Of a DNA stretch of 64,000 nucleotides, positions 32,221 to 44,900 are shown piece after piece. Origin of the DNA: Dipteris shenzhenensis (taxonomy: Eukaryota > Polypodiophyta > Polypodiopsida > Gleicheniales); the NCBI GenBank assembly GCA_047967505.1, contig CM106538.1; one strand, written 5' to 3'. Numbering within the stretch: the first letter of the stretch is position 1; each line of letters opens with the position of its first letter. A program made the translations under genes and the position numbers. A model generated the notes under the pieces. That model worked only from the letters and a program-made list of their open reading frames with translations, did no database searches and was not told where the DNA came from.

Positions 32221-32358
32221 TGCAAAGCCCTTGCTTAAGCTTGAATGAGCCTCTTGATTTTGGGGGTGTAATGGTCGAAAATAGCAGCGCTAAGCCATTT
32301 TCGACCATTACACCCCCAAAATCAGGAGGCTCATTCAAGCTTAAGCAAGGGCTTTGTA
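32221..32358. repeat. Fold-back element 3 with near-perfect 62-bp stem
   Basis: 32,221-32,282 is the reverse complement of 32,297-32,358 at 60 of 62 positions by my alignment, around a 14-base loop. A transcript would form a long hairpin able to feed the plant small-RNA pathway. No coding. Confidence 0.92.
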
Positions 32359-32446
32359 GGTCTTGTTTTTGGGTGGCAGAAGCATGAAAATGGCAGCGCA
32401 TTAATGTGCTACCATTTTCATGCTTCCCTCCTCCAAAAACAAGATC
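32359..32446. repeat. Fold-back element 4
   Basis: Arms of about 43 bp meeting at TTAA near 32,401-32,404, with an interior mismatch block. Its tip (GAAAATGGCAGCGCATTAA) resembles the tips of elements 2 and 3, so they form one family. Confidence 0.85.
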
Positions 32447-32619
32447 CCCAAGCTTTTCATTAGAGACACCAAAATGAGGGAAGATTGGAATCTTGCAGAT
32501 GTACATGGCCCTCAAACTTGTCGATGAGGGAGAATGCATTGTTGAAGGAGCCTACCAATGAGGGGAAGGGCGAGGAGTAGAGGATCTGGCCAATGAGGGG
32601 AGGGACGGATCGCTAGCAA

Positions 32620-32712
32620 CAAGTAGGATGCGAGTAGGATGCAAGGAGGTGAGAAGGCAAAGAAGCAAGGAGGTGAGGAGGTGAGGAAGCAAGGAGGCAA
32701 GGAGGCAAGAGC
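32620..32712 (+). repeat. Purine minisatellite (GCAAGGAGGTGAG-like)
   Basis: Degenerate purine units of 8-14 bp. Next to it, at about 32,790-32,848, a 29-bp unit (GGATGCATACACTCATA) occurs twice. Confidence 0.8.
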
Positions 32713-32849
32713 CATTCTTGTTGTGATTAATTGCACTACAAACAACTCAAGCCATAAGCACCATGGATAAATACAATAATACACATCACAAATGGATGCA
32801 TACACTCATATACATCACCGATGGACGCATACACTCATACTCACATCAA

Positions 32850-35635
32850 TTTCCAATATTGTATTAGATGGACCCTTAGCATACATGTGTGCATATAAGA
32901 CCATTTCCTACATTGATCCTTGATTTCATAGTTAAATTATTCCCTTTCTCACATTCTAACATGTGAAGATTTAATGTACATGCATTATGGGCACATTATA
33001 TTGCATTTTATGACTAACTTTTTTACGAATGCTTGATACTTGTATTTGGTCAAAGAAGGTATATTATCATTTTTGAATGACAACGTTACTCTATGCTCCA
33101 TTTTATCCTATATTAGACACTGTGATCACTAGATATTACATAAATATATTGCTCCATTATATCCTATACTAAAAACTATTCTAACCCAAATACATAACAC
33201 CAATTGAGGTTAGTAATTATGAAAAGTGGTGGTGATGAAAACATTCTAATGGTATGAATGAGATCATTTTAGATATATAATATGGGTACTATGTTGATTG
33301 AGCTATGACCCTTTTCTAAGGGAATCTTTTCAACTTAATTACTAAATAAATACATACTTTGAATGTGACCTGATTCCCATCTATATGTATATTCAAGTTT
33401 TACTATGTGTTAAAAAAAAAGCTTTCGCATAAGGTTTATTTTCAAATAGTATTTATATTTGTTTAAGACTATCCATTGAGCTGGCTCCTATCCTTAATGT
33501 CCATAAAGATTTTATGAATACAAATAGTAGCATTGGATCCCTTTTCAGTGGTTAGGGAATGAACCCTAAGGGTACCCTAAAATGACTATGTATTTCCTTA
33601 TTTGTAGCATGGAAGTGATCATGGTAGAGTGGCATAATCCCTATTTTGCTTTTTTCATAGGTTCTTTTGCTACTCATGGCTGGCAGATACACCACGGCAT
33701 AGATCTGAATAGATATTTGGTTTTTTGCTTCAACTTGCTTGACTAGACTTTCCTTGATGATTGTTTGATTGTGCCTGATGTGTGGTCAATGCCTTAATTG
33801 ATGCATTAAGTGCAATGTTTCCTTAAAGTTTTTCATACTACAGGATACAAGTTTGCTTATAGGGGTGGAAATAGAAGCTTGTTAACACCTGGTGCATATT
33901 TTCTGTTAGATGCAGCAGGATACTAGTTACAGAGTGTCTTTGCCAATTATTTCACTTGAATCATGCTCCTCTTATGCTTGAGTTTGTGGTCACATATTGA
34001 GTTTAACATAATAGTCTATAGGATATTGGATGAGCAATCAACATAGTGGTTCAGATGCATTCATTTCTAGTTCTAATAGAACTATCATTCAGACATTGGT
34101 CATAATAGAAGTATGGAAGGATAAAATCCTTTTTTGGCTCCTTAAGTTTTTCAAAGCATGGTATTGTTCAGATTACATAGGTATTTTCACTAAGCAAAAT
34201 TAATCCTTATGATCAAAATGTGTTTTTTTTCTTGTGACATAGTTGGTTTTGCTTCCATGTTTTTTGATCAAATGTATAGATGATCTTCTACGAGCATGGA
34301 AGACATGATATGTATATGTAGCACATGATCATGTTTACATATTTTCAATCATATATTCTACCTTGTGATCTATCATTATCTTGATGTGTGGATGTTCAAT
34401 TTGAGTAGTGTTTGCTTTTTTTATCACAAATCTTCTCCAAATCTTATATATTGTTGTGTCTCTACCTCTCCACAATGACTCAAGTGTGATAGTATGAGGA
34501 TGAAAGAGAAGTTAATTGTGACTTTCAGGCATGCCTTCATTGTTGGAATATGTTTGATTTGCTTATGATCACATCAATTGTTCCAATGATATTGAGAGGA
34601 ATAAGATACTGGATGAGGGGCTTGCTTGCTTGAAACCTCTTTAATCTTGCTCGCTTATTTGGGGCCGCTCACTTTTCTCCGCTCGCTTTTTGGTAATCCT
34701 CCTACAAAGTTTGTAGCCTTGTGAAGAGCATCATGAAGTTCTAATGAAACATGCTATTTCGGTTTGACATGGAGCAGCTCTATTGCAAGAAGCAATGATG
34801 ACAAAGATGCTTGATCGAAATGATGAGAAGGCCGCATTTCTATTAAGAGAAAGTAAAGGGAAAAGTAAGCCTTGCTGGTGCATGCCCAAAGAAAGAGTCA
34901 TTGAATTGATTTAGGTTTAGCCACAATGGTGTGGTCAAGAATGCTTAATTGTTGGAGGAGATTGGATTGGTGGGTGGCCTTACACCAATGGAAAGCATCG
35001 TGCCTCACCTACATTGAAGGAAACTGTCTGCCAAAGACTTGATTGTGGCAGGTAGGGATGCCATGAAAGCTCTAGCTACTACTAGGAGACTAGCCTTATA
35101 TGCTAAGTTAATGTATTGATGTTAGTTTAAAGGGTGGTCTTCTCTTGAAAGTCTAAAATTTGGGCCTGTATGTAATGCAACTCCATTGCAACAGCTTGGA
35201 AGGATTCCACTAGAAGAGGTTTGGCTCTCCCTTCTATGCAACCATGGCATGATCCATCCATCATGAGTGTAAGGTTCTATCTCTCCGTATTCATGAACTA
35301 GGTTCCTCGGCTTTCTAGGGGCATCTATTAGGCAACTCGTCTTGCATTTTATGGATATAGTTGACAATCCTTATGCACTCCCAATAGTTCTGCGGTTGGA
35401 TTCGGGACTCCCAGAAGAAGAGTGTATTAGTGCATGGTGTCGTTGACTCTTAGAAAGCTAGTCAAGAAACACTAGAAAATCCTTACTGCCCCAACCTCAA
35501 CCTAGTCCTAAGAGAAGTATCAAAGAGAATTATCTTCATATGGTAATATCATATGTCAGTTTGCAGGTGTTCTAAAAAGCATAGTAATGTTCACTTTCCC
35601 TGAATTCCATTTTGCATGTAACTTGTAATGTTTCA
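32850..35635. other. AT-rich intergenic stretch
   Basis: No convincing gene. The minus frame at 35122-35367 has no recognisable domain. 34,630-34,690 (GCTCGCTTATTTGGGG region) resembles the complement of 27,100-27,150, possibly a small dispersed repeat. Confidence 0.5.
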
Positions 35636-35639
35636 AACT

Positions 35640-35970
35640 ATTATTTTGCACATCTTAATCTCTTGTGTAGGAGATGACAAGCTTGTGGTCTATATGACAT
35701 GAGCAACATAGCATATGTTTTGTCTACATTAATATTTAGGCAACCCTAAGGATAGAAATCTTTCAAGGCATGAATTAGCTTTTGGGTTTCGTGTTATGAA
35801 TTTGCAAAAAAGAACACATCATCCGCATACAGTAGGTCCACTATGATTTTTTGATAGCTTAGATTTTCCCTTTGTTATGCATATTATAGCACTAGATTTT
35901 CTATTTGTTTATGCATAACTTTTAAAAGATGCGGATCAAGGGATAGTCTTGTTTGGTCCCACATGTGATT
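35640..35970 (-). pseudogene. Decayed LINE reverse transcriptase fragment
   Basis: Minus-strand translation shows a GTKQDYPL remnant of the RT 'G-KQGCPLSP' motif near 35,960, then LLYADDVFFFANS with the catalytic YADD near 35,820-35,855, and after a frameshift LNINVDKTYAMLL near 35,700-35,745. This order and spacing is that of non-LTR RT. It is the opposite strand to, and a different family from, the LINE at 1-14,450 (YADD against YTDD). Confidence 0.8.
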
Positions 35971-35984
35971 TGGTGAAAACTATC

Positions 35985-35987
<3 letters not shown>

Positions 35988-36025
<38 letters not shown>
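35988..36025 (+). repeat. GA microsatellite
   Basis: Uninterrupted GA run of about 38 bp. Confidence 0.93.
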
Positions 36026-36028
<3 letters not shown>

Positions 36029-38150
36029 AACTTAGCTCAAGATGATCCTAGAAGGCCAAGAGGCTTGTTAAATGTAGGCCATTTTTTCATGAAAATGCAC
36101 CAAAGGGATGTTTCACATTGACATTCTTGAAATACATGGTTCTAGATCATAAGACAATCCAAAGCAATTGTGAAAATCAAGGCTGTCACCATACCTTGAT
36201 TAGCCACACAAAGGATACCACATGGTATCATGAATTTGACCACCAAAGGTTTTATTACCATGATCAGCAAAACAACAACTTGTATGCCTTTTTCTCATCC
36301 AATGAACATGCACCAATGAACATGCATTTCTGCCTCTTGGGTTTGCCCTACAACATTCATTGGGAACTTTCACAAACGACCACGTTCTTTCTTGCTATAA
36401 CACTATTTTGTTTTAGCTTTTCATAGTAGGAGTCTTCCTCAAAATGCTCTTGCTCTAGTAAACCTTGCAAACTTTTGTGACAAGTATCCTCTACTTCTTT
36501 ACTTTGCTTTTCTATAATTGACCATCAAAGGTATTGTCTGCGAAATGCTCATATCCATTCTTGGTTGTACATCAGATAGATAAGCTTCCTAATCTCTCTT
36601 TGATGTTTGCATATATGTTTTATTTGCTTGAACAATGCACAACCTCAATCTAGAAGTGCTCTTGGCCATCGACTAGGTGTTGGATCTGCTCCTAGAAGAT
36701 TACCTAGACACCTGCAACTCTAGGTACTAGGTGTTACAAGAATGGCCACATTGACTAGTGTTTGATTTAGGAATGAAGACCCAAGGGATTTGTTTGCTTA
36801 GCCTTCTAGTGGAGATAGCTCAAATCCATGGTGTGTTTGATTTGAGGGATGTCAATGAAACCCCTTTGATATTGAATGGGTTTCACATAGATATTCTTGA
36901 AATACGTGGTTCAAATTGCCTTTGTCTTCCAATCCATAAAGCTCTCCTTCAAGATGGATGACCAAATCAACCATGTGTTTGGGTTGGTTGCTATGAGCCT
37001 TTTTGGAACTTTAGTGGAAACTAAACATGTATCAATTTAAAAGTGGTTGCTTATACCTTAGGAAGGAAAAATTCTCCTTTAAATGCCTCTTTTATCTACC
37101 ACATGTGAATACATTGTGTCTTCAGGATATATTTCTCACATTACTATGTTTCATGTGAGTTGAGACCGTTAAGATTTGAATTTGACCTATCCCCTTACTT
37201 CAAAATATGGCGAATTCTTTGAAGTGATTATGTTGAGGCAAACACAAAAAATGACCACCAATGTGCTAGTTCAAACTCTAACAACTCCACAAACTTACAT
37301 AGATACTTGAGAGATTGGAAAACAACACTGGTATAATTGGTTATGCTGATCCAAATAAGTACATTGGTGGAATTTCTAATAGAAGTAAAGAGACTCTATG
37401 AAGATAGGTCATTGCCTTGAAGCTTGCGCCAAAGTTCTATTTTTGTACTTTTGAGAGCTTTGGCTCTCTAGTTGATGCTTTTACACCTTAAGGGTAAAAT
37501 GAACCCATGTTACTATTTTCGAAGCTATCGATCTATTGGATAGATTGCAAGCTAGCTTGTAATGCCTAATTTATGATATGCTTTATGAAACAGCTGTTGG
37601 AGCTTCTCTCTCACTTCAAGAGCCACTCTATGGCTTTTGCAACCTTATGTAACATTGATTATGCTTTAAGAACTTTTGCAACATTATGGAACATTGGTTA
37701 TACTTTAAAATATAGTAATTCTAACAAAAGAGCCAATTTGGATTTTGATTTTTTGTAGCCAGAGCCTTAGTCCTCTTTGTTGCCCACCATGAACATCTGG
37801 AAGATGTCTTTGAACATCTCTATAATGATCTATCTTAACCTCTTAGTAGCTTGTGGATGCTCTTGTGCTCTTAAGTCATTCATATCTTTTCTTTAGACAT
37901 TTGGGATTGGCTCCTTCCCACCCAACAAGAGATTTCAATATCCTTATCTCTCTAAGCCATTTTGTCACAACCTCTCCAAGCCTCACTAAGTAAGATAAAA
38001 GTGGATGTGTCCTAGCATTTTCTATGTGTGAGTTTTGCTTCCTCTATACATCTTGATAACTGTTTGAAAACAAAATGTAACAAACTGTTTGAAAATAGAA
38101 TGTAACAAACTTTTTTACCCATTTCTTTTAGGTGTGTGCGTGCATGTGTG
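36026..38150. other. Intergenic stretch with a short dispersed duplication
   Basis: No gene recognised. ACATTCTTGAAATACATGGTT (36,121) recurs as a near copy at 36,893, in similar surroundings (GTTTCACAT before it). The plus frames at 36118-36426 and 36758-36961 cover these copies but show no domain. Confidence 0.45.
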
Positions 38151-38154
38151 TGTG

Positions 38155-38157
38155 TGT

Positions 38158-38229
<72 letters not shown>

Positions 38230-38290
38230 AGGGAGAGATAGAGGGAGAGGGAGAGAGAGGGGGAGGGAGGGAGGGAGGAAGGGAGGAAGG

Positions 38291-38354
<64 letters not shown>
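38155..38354 (+). repeat. 200-bp GA / GGGA purine tract
   Basis: Near-pure purine strand: GA run, then GGGAGA and GGGAGG/GGAAG units, then a second GA run of about 55 bp. It could form triplex (H-) DNA. Long frames on both strands here (SLSLSL or RERERE) are artefacts. Confidence 0.95.
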
Positions 38355-38359
<5 letters not shown>

Positions 38360-38708
38360 ACACCATATATTGAGCATATATTAGCTTTTTAATGGATCAT
38401 GTGGTTTGGTTTAATACTTTTAAGCTTTTGCATGTCTAACTAAAATTCAATTGGATTCTGTTTCATGAAGTTTGAATTTCCAAACTTGGATCTTCTCATA
38501 GAAACTTCAAAATTTTTAGATTAGAACATGCGTTTTTTGTACTTACCACATACACTACATTTCTAGATATGTTAAATTTGTACATCATATCCGTTGCATG
38601 TGTTACGTATGCTCCTCTAATCATGGCACCCGTCTAGCATAGAAGGTGAAGCTTTTGATGGTAATTCATAGACACAATTTGCAATATATAATAAGTGTTT
38701 GTGAGAAT

Positions 38709-38732
38709 TCTCTCTCTCTCTCTCTCTCTCTC
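38709..38732 (+). repeat. CT microsatellite
   Basis: CT run of about 24 bp. Confidence 0.9.
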
Positions 38733-38739
38733 TGTCTGT

Positions 38740-39815
38740 TTGTAGGTGAAGCTTGCTATTTGTTAGGCTAATGGGTATGCTCAGGACAATGAACTTCTAC
38801 TCATATTCTGATACTTCAACAAAGGTAGCATCCATGACATGCTTGTGTCTACCTCTTTCCATACTTACCCTAGTTTATAAAAAATTTATCACCAAAATAG
38901 GAGACTTGAAATGAGTGAAATGAATGGAGGTTTGTAGTCTCAAAGTTACACATAAGATTGTTCTATCAATGAGTATTATAGATTACCGTAGTGACAATTG
39001 CCAATGCATTGCAAGAGGTGCACTTGTTTAGCTTTATGCATGTTGATTCGAATGGCTATAACTATATGCCAGATTTCTTTCTAAAAGAAGCATATGCAAC
39101 TTGAGATCATCGATTGGAGAAGGACATTGGGTGCCCTCTGAGTAAAATCCAACATAAGATTTATATTCATATGAAGATACAAAGACATCCCTAGGCATGC
39201 TAGCAAGCTTGCATTAAGAGATAGAGACTTCCCCACAACCATGAAGACATTCAAGGCTCTCCAAGGGTGATGAAGCTTAATCCATGAATGACATTGGGGA
39301 CATACACAATTTGAGCTTATAGGATTGTGGACAGAGACTGAGTCATAATACTTGAGTAATCATAATGCTTGAGTAGAACTACCCCAAACCCAAGTCATTG
39401 CAAAGACAGAAAATAACTACCTGGGAACTAGTTCCACCCCAAAGCTCCACCACAATGAAATGGAGAAATGGACATGGCATGGGATTTATAGATACATAAC
39501 TAACAAGGATGAAAAAATTGTGTATGCACCCGCCCTACATATGGAACCCAAAAAATGTACGAGATTACATCTAGAAAAGGGTTCTTGATTTTGTTTAAAT
39601 AAAGTATGAATGAAATTACTTCATTTTAATAGAGTAAACCTGAGACTTCAAGCAATTATGTTGATCTGATGATCTTAGTCTATGTAAATCCATATCCTTG
39701 ACCCAATCTACCTTTGTTCATTGTTCCCATGTTTGATAGCCTTCTCTTGTTCCCACCATTGACACCCTACTAGCATTCCATGCAACCCAAAAACGGCCTC
39801 AAATCTCTCCAAGTG
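38740..39815. other. Unassigned stretch
   Basis: AT-rich, only short frames, nothing recognised. Confidence 0.5.
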
Positions 39816-40102
39816 GGATTAAAAGATTCCTTATCTACAATTGTTTGATTCAAATATTTATCAATTCTCAAGTATCGATAAAATGTATCCATGACAGCAA
39901 GATTAAAAGATTCCTTATCTACAATTGTTTGATTCAAATATTTATCAATTCTCAAGTATCGATAAAATGTTATCTTTCCATGCAACCCCAAAAATAGCCT
40001 CAAACCTCTCCAAATGGGATTAAAAGTTGCCTTATCTACAATTGTTTGATTCAAATATTTATCAATTCTCAAGTATTGATAAAATGTACCCATGATAGCA
40101 AG
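39816..40102 (+). repeat. Triplicated unit with ATTGTTTGATTCAAATATTT core
   Basis: A unit of about 75-85 bp occurs three times (about 39,816-39,900, 39,901-39,970 and 40,016-40,102). The spacer before the third copy repeats the flank seen before the first one (CATGCAACCC...CAAA..CGGCCTCAAA). The minus frame here reads a repeated YRYLRIDKYLNQTIVDK peptide, most likely only a result of the duplication. Confidence 0.88.
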
Positions 40103-41745
40103 AGTAATTTCACCCCTACGATTAAATGTGCCTATAGCTATGGGCAAATCCAATCATAGGGATTGGCTTTATGTGCAGTCATCAGTGAATCTGGTCATTG
40201 GAATCACATTACTGCTAGTCTCCATCATTGAATTAGCATGTGCATGTGTTCTAATATGATCCTTAGGATTGGATAAGCATGCAAAGTATGGGTTATCTAG
40301 TCTCAAGGATCGGATTAGCTTGCATTGCCAGGAAGAAAATTAGCATGTAGGTGCATGCACATCTAATATAAGGATCAGCTTTGTAAGCATTTGCATGCGA
40401 TCTTAAGGGTCAACTTTGCATGGAGTAGCATGTGGATTCGACTACATAAGAATATTAATCCTATCTTGAGGATACATTAGCATGCTAATCCCATCCCTGG
40501 GATTTGTCTTTCCCACTTTTGCAAGCAATTCCAATCCTTGGGATCGAATTTGCTTGCAACTATGGGAAAAACTCAACCCCTAGGATTAGATTTTCAATGA
40601 ATTTATAGCGTTTAGTTTTGCACTGAAAAACTTGATAATTCCAACAAAAAATTTCATGCTACCGTAAGTTTTCCTTGTTACGAAGAAGGACCTTTTCACG
40701 TATAAACTTCATGGTACCCTAATTTTTCCTTGTTTTAATAAGAAGGGTCAGAAGAACCCTTCTGACAGCATCCGACCCACCGTTGTGCTCCCTTGTCTTT
40801 TCTAGAGGCTTGTCATCTTATTAAAGTGAGGACCAAGCCAAGGTCTTTGATAGTGAAGTCCAAGCTCTTTGCCTCTCATGGCTAGAAGCATAGGTTGATC
40901 AACGATTCGTTTCCATCTTTCCAATAGAGCGATTTTTTTTTTAACAGACCAACTCACTCCTTTGAGTCATGAGTACCTCACCCACATATGGTACATGGAA
41001 TTTAGTGACTCCAAAAAACTTATATCTTTTATGGGGTAGGGGTGCAATGGAGAAAAAGGATGAGAGGAACTTTAAATGTTGTGGCACTATGGGGGAGCTG
41101 CAATACAACGAGGACGATAGCTCCCAAATTTCCATCATTTTCTTGAGCAATGTCATCTGATCTCCAAAAAAGGTGGTGGGTAGCAAGAGGACTTATGAGT
41201 TATCATTAATCAATCTTAGATAGCAATTTTAGGAGGCCATAAGAAATAACTCCAATATTTTACCTTACCTTGCTTCTTACATGTTCCCAAAGTAGTTGGA
41301 AGTGTTAGATCCATTTATGTTAAGAGAAGCAAAAGAAGAGGATTCCCTCCAAGTTTAGAAGGGTCAAGAATGAAGAGTAAGCTAATTACAAAGAAGGTCT
41401 AGGTAGCACTTTTGGACACCATCGATGAGGACAAGGACAAATAGGTTGATGCAGTCACTTTGTCCCTCATCTTCGGGATGGTGGAGACCTAGCAAAACAT
41501 CTTACAAGAAGATATGTGGCTTCACAAACTCGTTGTTGACATTTGGACTTTGGAGCTACAAGTGAAGAAATGTGATAGGCCCCCTCTTAACCCTTGCTAC
41601 TCGATGATAAACTTTGGAAATCAGAGAGCCACATCCAGTCCAAGTGGCAAATTTGAGAGCAAGTTAAAGATCAATACCTTTGCCAACATCTTCCTATTTC
41701 TTGTCATGATAGATCCTAGACAACGCCTTAAGAAGATTTGTTTTG
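40103..41745. other. Intergenic stretch with degenerate 'GGAT...AGCATG' units
   Basis: 40,255-40,610 contains many loose copies of a unit with GGAT(C/T) and TTAGCATG / TTTGCATG about 50 bp apart. The rest shows no gene. Confidence 0.45.
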
Positions 41746-41747
41746 AT

Positions 41748-41953
41748 ACTATTGCATAGGCTTTTCTTATTCACAAACCTCATTAGACATATTATTAGAT
41801 TTGTGCTCTTTAACTAGTAGCACTAGATAAATAGCAATTGCACTTTCAAATAACTTCATCTTCTAGTGCTTTCCTATTGCATAGGCTTTCCTTATTGACA
41901 AATCTCATTAGACATATTATTAGATTTGTGCTCTTTATCTAGTAGCACTACTA
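41748..41953 (+). repeat. 75-bp direct duplication
   Basis: TATTGCATAGGCTTT...GATTTGTGCTCTTTA.CTAGTAGCACTA at about 41,750-41,827 and again at 41,875-41,950, with a few changes. Confidence 0.88.
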
Positions 41954-44900
41954 CTATCTCATTGAAGCTCATATTATCTTTCAACTTGAACCAAATTACC
42001 TTGGAAATATTTACAAAATTTTAGATAAACTAGAAATTAAAATTGCATTCGCACCATTATCATCAACTTTTACACCCATTTGTTGTAACCTTGCTACTAT
42101 GCATTCCTAGACACTCATAATTCTTCATTCACCCTGTCTTAGAATGTTTCACCTTGCTTCTAAAAAGAACATCAAGGTTAGTCCATACCTTTGTTGCCAT
42201 CTAAGCAGAATTTGCCTAATGCATGTAACCTCCAAGACCTCAAGCCATAACTCCTAGACTCTTCTTGTTTTTCCTCCCACTATGCTATCCTCTCAATAGT
42301 TAAATAATTTGGTATTTGTCACCATTGACTGTGCTCTAGTTGGATGCTTGTCACCATTAACTACTACTGTCTAGCAAGATTGTTCTATGAGGTGCACTTG
42401 CATGGTCATCTTCCATAAATGAAAGTTGAGCAATTGAATTCTTTAATACTCAAAACGTTTGAATTGTGAGTCTCCCATATTGATTAGTTCACCACTTAGC
42501 ATAAGCATAGGGAGGATTTTTGCTAAACCTTGCTCATGCAATCCTTCAACTAATCATGGTTATTATACCAATTGAGAGAGTAGATATGCTATTACACCAA
42601 CTCCTAACACACTCACTAGCCAAATATTTGACCATATCCATGTTTCTTACAAAAGAGAAACTAGAAAAGGATAAAATGAGATAGAGAATAGAAGATAAGT
42701 AAATAGAAGAAAAGCTAACTACAACTCAAGACAGGGAGTGACAGTTATTTTATAATTTATGTATATACTTCTGTTACATAGTCATTGTGCTTAGGCATAT
42801 CTTTGATTTCTTTAATTTTTTTCCTAATCTTTCATAATAGAAAATCCAAAATCTACTTATTAAGCGCAATTTAAGAGGGGGTGCAAGCCACATAAAATGA
42901 ATTGTCTCAATTGCACATATGTTTAAAGGGAAAAAGTTAGTGGACTAAAGGGAATAGCCCACTTTTCAAATTAGTATGTGTGTGTATGTGTTGCACTCCT
43001 CTCTCTCTTACCTCTTTTTCCAACATAGTTTGGGAGCATTGCTAGACTTTGAGGTGTTGCAATACAACGTTATTGGTTGAACCTCTACACTAACAAATAT
43101 TGGGCAAGAGAAACTAATTCCTCCCTTTTAGGAGAGTTGACATGCCCCAATCCTTGAGTTGCATTGAGAAATAGGTTTTAAGAAGGGCTTGAGATGGGGC
43201 CCGATTTCTTGAAATGCTTTGCAAGGTTGGGAAGGAATTTAGCATGTCTCGTTCACATAAAATATGAAATGGATCTATGAATTCGAGAACTTTTGTGATA
43301 CAGATGGGAGAAAGAATTGGAAAATGTAGGCAAGCAAGAAAAGGGGACTGTTACATGAAATAACCCTTATATTATCCCAAAATAAATCCTTATTGAACTT
43401 CTATTAACAATGAATCTACATAGGAACAAGTCCAAGTTTGATGATTATAGTCAAAGATCACTTAGTCCCCGAAGAGGACCAATAAATGCAAGAGGAAATA
43501 TAAAAAATTGAATCTGCAAAATCATATCCATTTTTAATTTTAAAAAATTGAGAGCTAATATGGTTTAAAATGTTTGTGGTCAACTGACAAATAGTTAAAA
43601 AAATTAGAGAGCTACCAATCCGATAATGTTACTATAGCATGTAAGAAGAAAAAAGGATGTTTTCTTTTCTAGCTCTGAAATCACGGTAGAAAAACAAGGT
43701 GGTGAACCATTGTGGCCTTGTTTTTGATCAAATCTTAGTCTATCAAAAGTTTAAAAGGAATTGCAAGGTAACCGCATTGTAAAAAGGCTTTATGCTCAAA
43801 AGAGGCTTCCACATAATGCCATCTCATATGACAGTTGGATACCTTAATAGATTTCTCCAATCACTATAGGGAAAATCTGCCCAAGGAATCTTCTGTAAAA
43901 CACTTAAACCACTACATTATAACTACATCAATGTTCTGGTGTAAATTTTCCAAACCCCCTGCTTGCCAAGACTGAGGTGTAAGCGTACAAAGCTTAAATT
44001 TAACGAATGCATCATATAATATTGGAAGGTCCAACTTTCATACACCATATCTTCTTACTGAAAACTAATAAAATCAGAATCTTAGCAATCACATAAATCT
44101 TATGTGAACATCCATCCCAAGCATCAACAAAATACCTTTTCTGTTCAACGACCACAATCTTGAGAACTCATAGACCTAAAAAAGCTAATATTAGTAGCCC
44201 TAATACATGATTTGCCCAATGAATAGTAGGAAAAAACAAAGATTCAAACTTAAGAGGCATGGCTACATAATAATGGCAAGGCACGAATAGGGCCATCTTG
44301 ACCCGTTATATGCTTTTGCTTTTTTTCATATAAATCTCTTTCTATGCTATAAGTCTTGTCCATCAGAGATCCAACCATCTTGTGACGAAACATTGCTATA
44401 CACAAGGCAATATAAATGCCACTTGAGAACTCCAATATAAGAGGAAGTATTAACAACGCACCAGATGAGCAACACATAGAGAGTAGCAAACAACAAGAAA
44501 ACCAGACTGGAAGGGAGGATAAAGAGGGGTCGTTGGTAGGCAAAAATGAGTAGGAAAAGTTTCTATAGGGAAAGATTAAAAAAAAAGTACAAGGACAGGC
44601 ACCAACACACATACCTTGAGTGGACAGGAAAGAAAAATCAATGAAAGAAGGCAACAAAAAGGTAGAAGAGCAGTGTGGAGAGAGTTCAAAGGGATGCAAA
44701 AAGATAAGCAGATTAGGAAAAGCTCACAACCAAAGAGAGCCCCACGAATTAGTTGCACTCAGACCAACAAAATCCTGCAAAGGGTCAAAAGCCAGTTGGT
44801 GCACGAAAAAGAACCCTAGGGGCAGTTGCAACAATTTACTTAATGTAGTTTGAATGCTTAGGGCGAAGCTTAGAAGTGGCACAATCCTAGAAATCCTTGT

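Noticed and set aside
32198-32539. 113-codon minus-strand frame across the fold-back elements
   Set aside because: It spans both arms of two hairpins; the frame is a by-product of inverted repeats.
38012-38392. Long frames on both strands encoding SLSLSL or RERERE
   Set aside because: They are produced by the GA/CT microsatellite, which is open in most frames; no coding signal outside it.
44250-44699. 149-codon hydrophobic minus-strand frame
   Set aside because: No start context, family motif or neighbouring exons; likely chance.
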